From positions 1 to 7,736 of the forward strand of contig JAEZKX010000381.1 of assembly GCA_023436025.1 (NCBI GenBank): a stretch of DNA of 7,736 bases. The letters run 5' to 3'. The first letter of the stretch is position 1. Each line of letters starts with the position of its first letter. This stretch comes from Pseudomonadota bacterium (GTDB taxonomy: Bacteria; Pseudomonadota; Gammaproteobacteria; Burkholderiales; Burkholderiaceae_C). A program made the position numbers and the translations under genes. Of this stretch, positions 6,457-7,736 are shown one piece after another. The notes beneath the pieces were generated by a model. The model saw only the letters and a list, made by a program, of their open reading frames with translations, made no database searches and was not told the DNA's origin.

Positions 6457-7736
6457 TCAGGGGGCGATCGGTTGCGGCGGCGCTTCGTCCGCCGGCCAGG
6501 GCTGGTGCGCGGGGAAGCCCGGGTGGGCCCGCCCCGCCTTGTCGTACTCGCGTTCGACGGCGAGCAGGAAGTGGCGCTGGTGGATGCGCGTCCCCGCGGC
6601 CGCCGCCAGGAAGGCGGCGGCCAGCGACGCATTGCGGATCTGCGCGCCCGAGATCGGGTACCAGGCGGCGAGCTCCGCGAGGTCGACGTCTTGGGCCAGC
6701 GGCGCGGAGCGCGGCAAGTGGATGCGCCACAGCATCTCGCGCGCGGCCGCGTCCGGCTCGGGAAATTCGACGATGAACTCGAAGCGGCGCGCGAACGCGC
6801 TGTCGAGGTTGGCGCGCAGGTTGGTGGTGAGCACGCCCACGCCCTCGTAGCGTTCGAGCCTTTGCAGCAGGTAAGCGGTCTCCAGGTTGGCGTAGCGGTC
6901 GTGCGCGTCGCTTGCCTCGGTGCGGCGGGCGAACAGCGCATCGGCCTCGTCGAACAGCAGCAGCGCGCGCGAACGCTCGGCCAGGTCGAACACCGCGGCC
7001 AGGTTTTTCTCCGTCTCGCCGATCCACTTGGACACCAGGCTGGCGAGGTCGACCGCCAGCAGGTCGACGCCCAGCGCATGCGCCATCGCTTCGGCCGCCA
7101 GCGTCTTGCCGGTGCCGGGCGGACCGAAGAACAGCAGCCGCACGCCGCGCCGCTCGCCGCGGCCCTGCGCGAAGCCCCAGTCGTCCAGCACGGTGATCTG
7201 CTGCAGCACGCGGCGCACGGCGGCAACGAGCTGGCGGCGCGAGGGCTCCGACAACAGCAGCGCATCCCAGCCGGCGCGCGGCGCCACGCGTTGCACGCCG
7301 GGGCGCGCACTCCAGGGCGTGCGCGCGCGTATGCAGTCGGCCACCTGCTCCAGGGCCAGCGGCGCCTCCTGCAACGCCTGCCGCAGTGCCAGGTCGCGCA
7401 CCACTTCGTGCGCGTCGTCGGGCTCGATCGGATAGCGCGCGGCCAGGGTGTCGGCGGCGTCACCGAGCTGGGGCAGCAGCGACTGCCATAGGCTGCGACG
7501 CGCCGGCGCCGGCAGCGGGTCGGCTTCCAGCCGCAGCAGCGGCAGGCCCAGTGACGGCAACTGGCTTTCGGAACGCGCGGTGGCGAGCACCGGCACCTGC
7601 CACGGCAGCCGCGGCAAGGCCGGCACCGCGGCCGCGGGGCCATCCTCGGAGGGCGCTTCCAGCCACAGCGCGGCCTGGTGCAGGAAGGCGGCGGTGTAGG
7701 CGGCGGTGCATTGCGCTGCATCGCGCAACGCGGAGC
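6457..7736 (-). CDS. AAA+ ATPase, CDC48/VCP-like, eCIS-associated (Afp15/Pvc15 type); N-terminus missing at window edge
   Basis: ATP-driven remodelling ATPase, cytoplasmic. The frame is open to the right edge, so the true start lies outside; 425 residues are visible. Counting from the TTG at 7728 as residue 1 (a numbering aid, not a proposed start), the Walker A motif GPPGTGKT is at 202-209, a pore-loop-like SKWIGETEKN at 233-242 with W235 as the aromatic, Walker B LLLFDE at 256-261, sensor 1 TTN at 301-303, an arginine-finger pair in ARRF at 313-316, and a sensor 2 segment GAQIRN at 361-366. All catalytic positions look intact. Only one AAA+ module is visible, preceded by about 190 residues of poorly conserved helical sequence, and the protein ends in a short proline-rich tail. 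This architecture fits the ATPase near the end of eCIS clusters, thought to help assembly or cargo loading. The eCIS link comes from the DUF4157-type gene downstream; the AAA+ fold itself is certain. The stop TGA is 17 bases before the next gene. Confidence 0.95.
   Translation of the reverse strand, partial: SALRDAAQCTAAYTAAFLHQAALWLEAPSEDGPAAAVPALPRLPWQVPVLATARSESQLPSLGLPLLRLEADPLPAPARRSLWQSLLPQLGDAADTLAARYPIEPDDAHEVVRDLALRQALQEAPLALEQVADCIRARTPWSARPGVQRVAPRAGWDALLLSEPSRRQLVAAVRRVLQQITVLDDWGFAQGRGERRGVRLLFFGPPGTGKTLAAEAMAHALGVDLLAVDLASLVSKWIGETEKNLAAVFDLAERSRALLLFDEADALFARRTEASDAHDRYANLETAYLLQRLERYEGVGVLTTNLRANLDSAFARRFEFIVEFPEPDAAAREMLWRIHLPRSAPLAQDVDLAELAAWYPISGAQIRNASLAAAFLAAAAGTRIHQRHFLLAVEREYDKAGRAHPGFPAHQPWPADEAPPQPIAP

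Noticed and set aside
5066..7027. Extended 653-codon version of the helical protein gene
   Set aside because: The upstream part overlaps the conserved Walker B to C-terminal portion of the ATPase in another frame and is Arg/Ala-rich. The ATG at 6439 has a GGAGG at good spacing.
5907..7721. Minus-strand open frame of 604 codons overlapping the ATPase
   Set aside because: It is an out-of-frame shadow of the ATPase and helical protein genes; composition is Arg/Pro/Ala/Cys-rich without motifs.
1..7736. Promoters, terminators, CRISPR repeats, insertion sequences or RNA genes
   Set aside because: Gaps between genes are 2 to 17 bases, leaving no room for them. I saw no spaced direct repeats, transposase motifs or tRNA-like folds. 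GC-rich inverted repeats inside genes are expected by composition.

Overview
The window is a very GC-rich bacterial segment. Third positions are dominated by G and C, and long spurious open frames run on both strands. This suggests a GC-rich proteobacterium, perhaps Burkholderiales or Xanthomonadales; that placement is an inference from composition, with no taxonomic marker present. There are no RNA genes, insertion sequences, CRISPR arrays, promoters or terminators that I can support. The longest stretch without a gene is 17 bases.

All real genes lie on the minus strand and are read from the right edge to the left edge as one packed operon. In transcription order they are: (1) the C-terminal part of a CDC48/VCP-like AAA+ ATPase, cut by the right edge (7736 to 6457); (2) a 457-residue, alanine-rich, cysteine-free, all-helical protein (6439 to 5066); (3) a 434-residue protein with a cysteine-rich N-terminus, a short 'HFG...EQ...GVV' domain and a C-terminal Ig-like beta domain (5054 to 3750); (4) a 1157-residue multidomain protein whose N-terminus is a diverged copy of that same domain (3747 to 274); (5) the first 88 codons of a protein with the leader segment typical of DUF4157 proteins, cut by the left edge (266 to 1). 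Gaps between genes are 17, 11, 2 and 7 bases, which points to translational coupling.

The best explanation is the distal accessory part of an extracellular contractile injection system (eCIS; the Afp/PVC/MAC family of phage-tail-like particles). Two elements support this from established knowledge: a single-domain AAA+ ATPase of the Afp15/Pvc15 kind, and a DUF4157 protein, a domain repeatedly found beside eCIS loci and linked to cargo or toxins. The two middle proteins sharing the YFDGQFL/EQ/GVV-type domain look like baseplate, fibre or adaptor parts, and the helical protein could be a scaffold, ruler or chaperone. No sheath, tube, spike or baseplate gene is inside the window, so the eCIS assignment rests on these two family matches plus context and needs the flanking DNA to confirm it.

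The least-described content is genes 2 to 4: an uncharacterised helical protein followed by two consecutive, homologous-headed, very different-sized proteins, directly ahead of the putative cargo gene.
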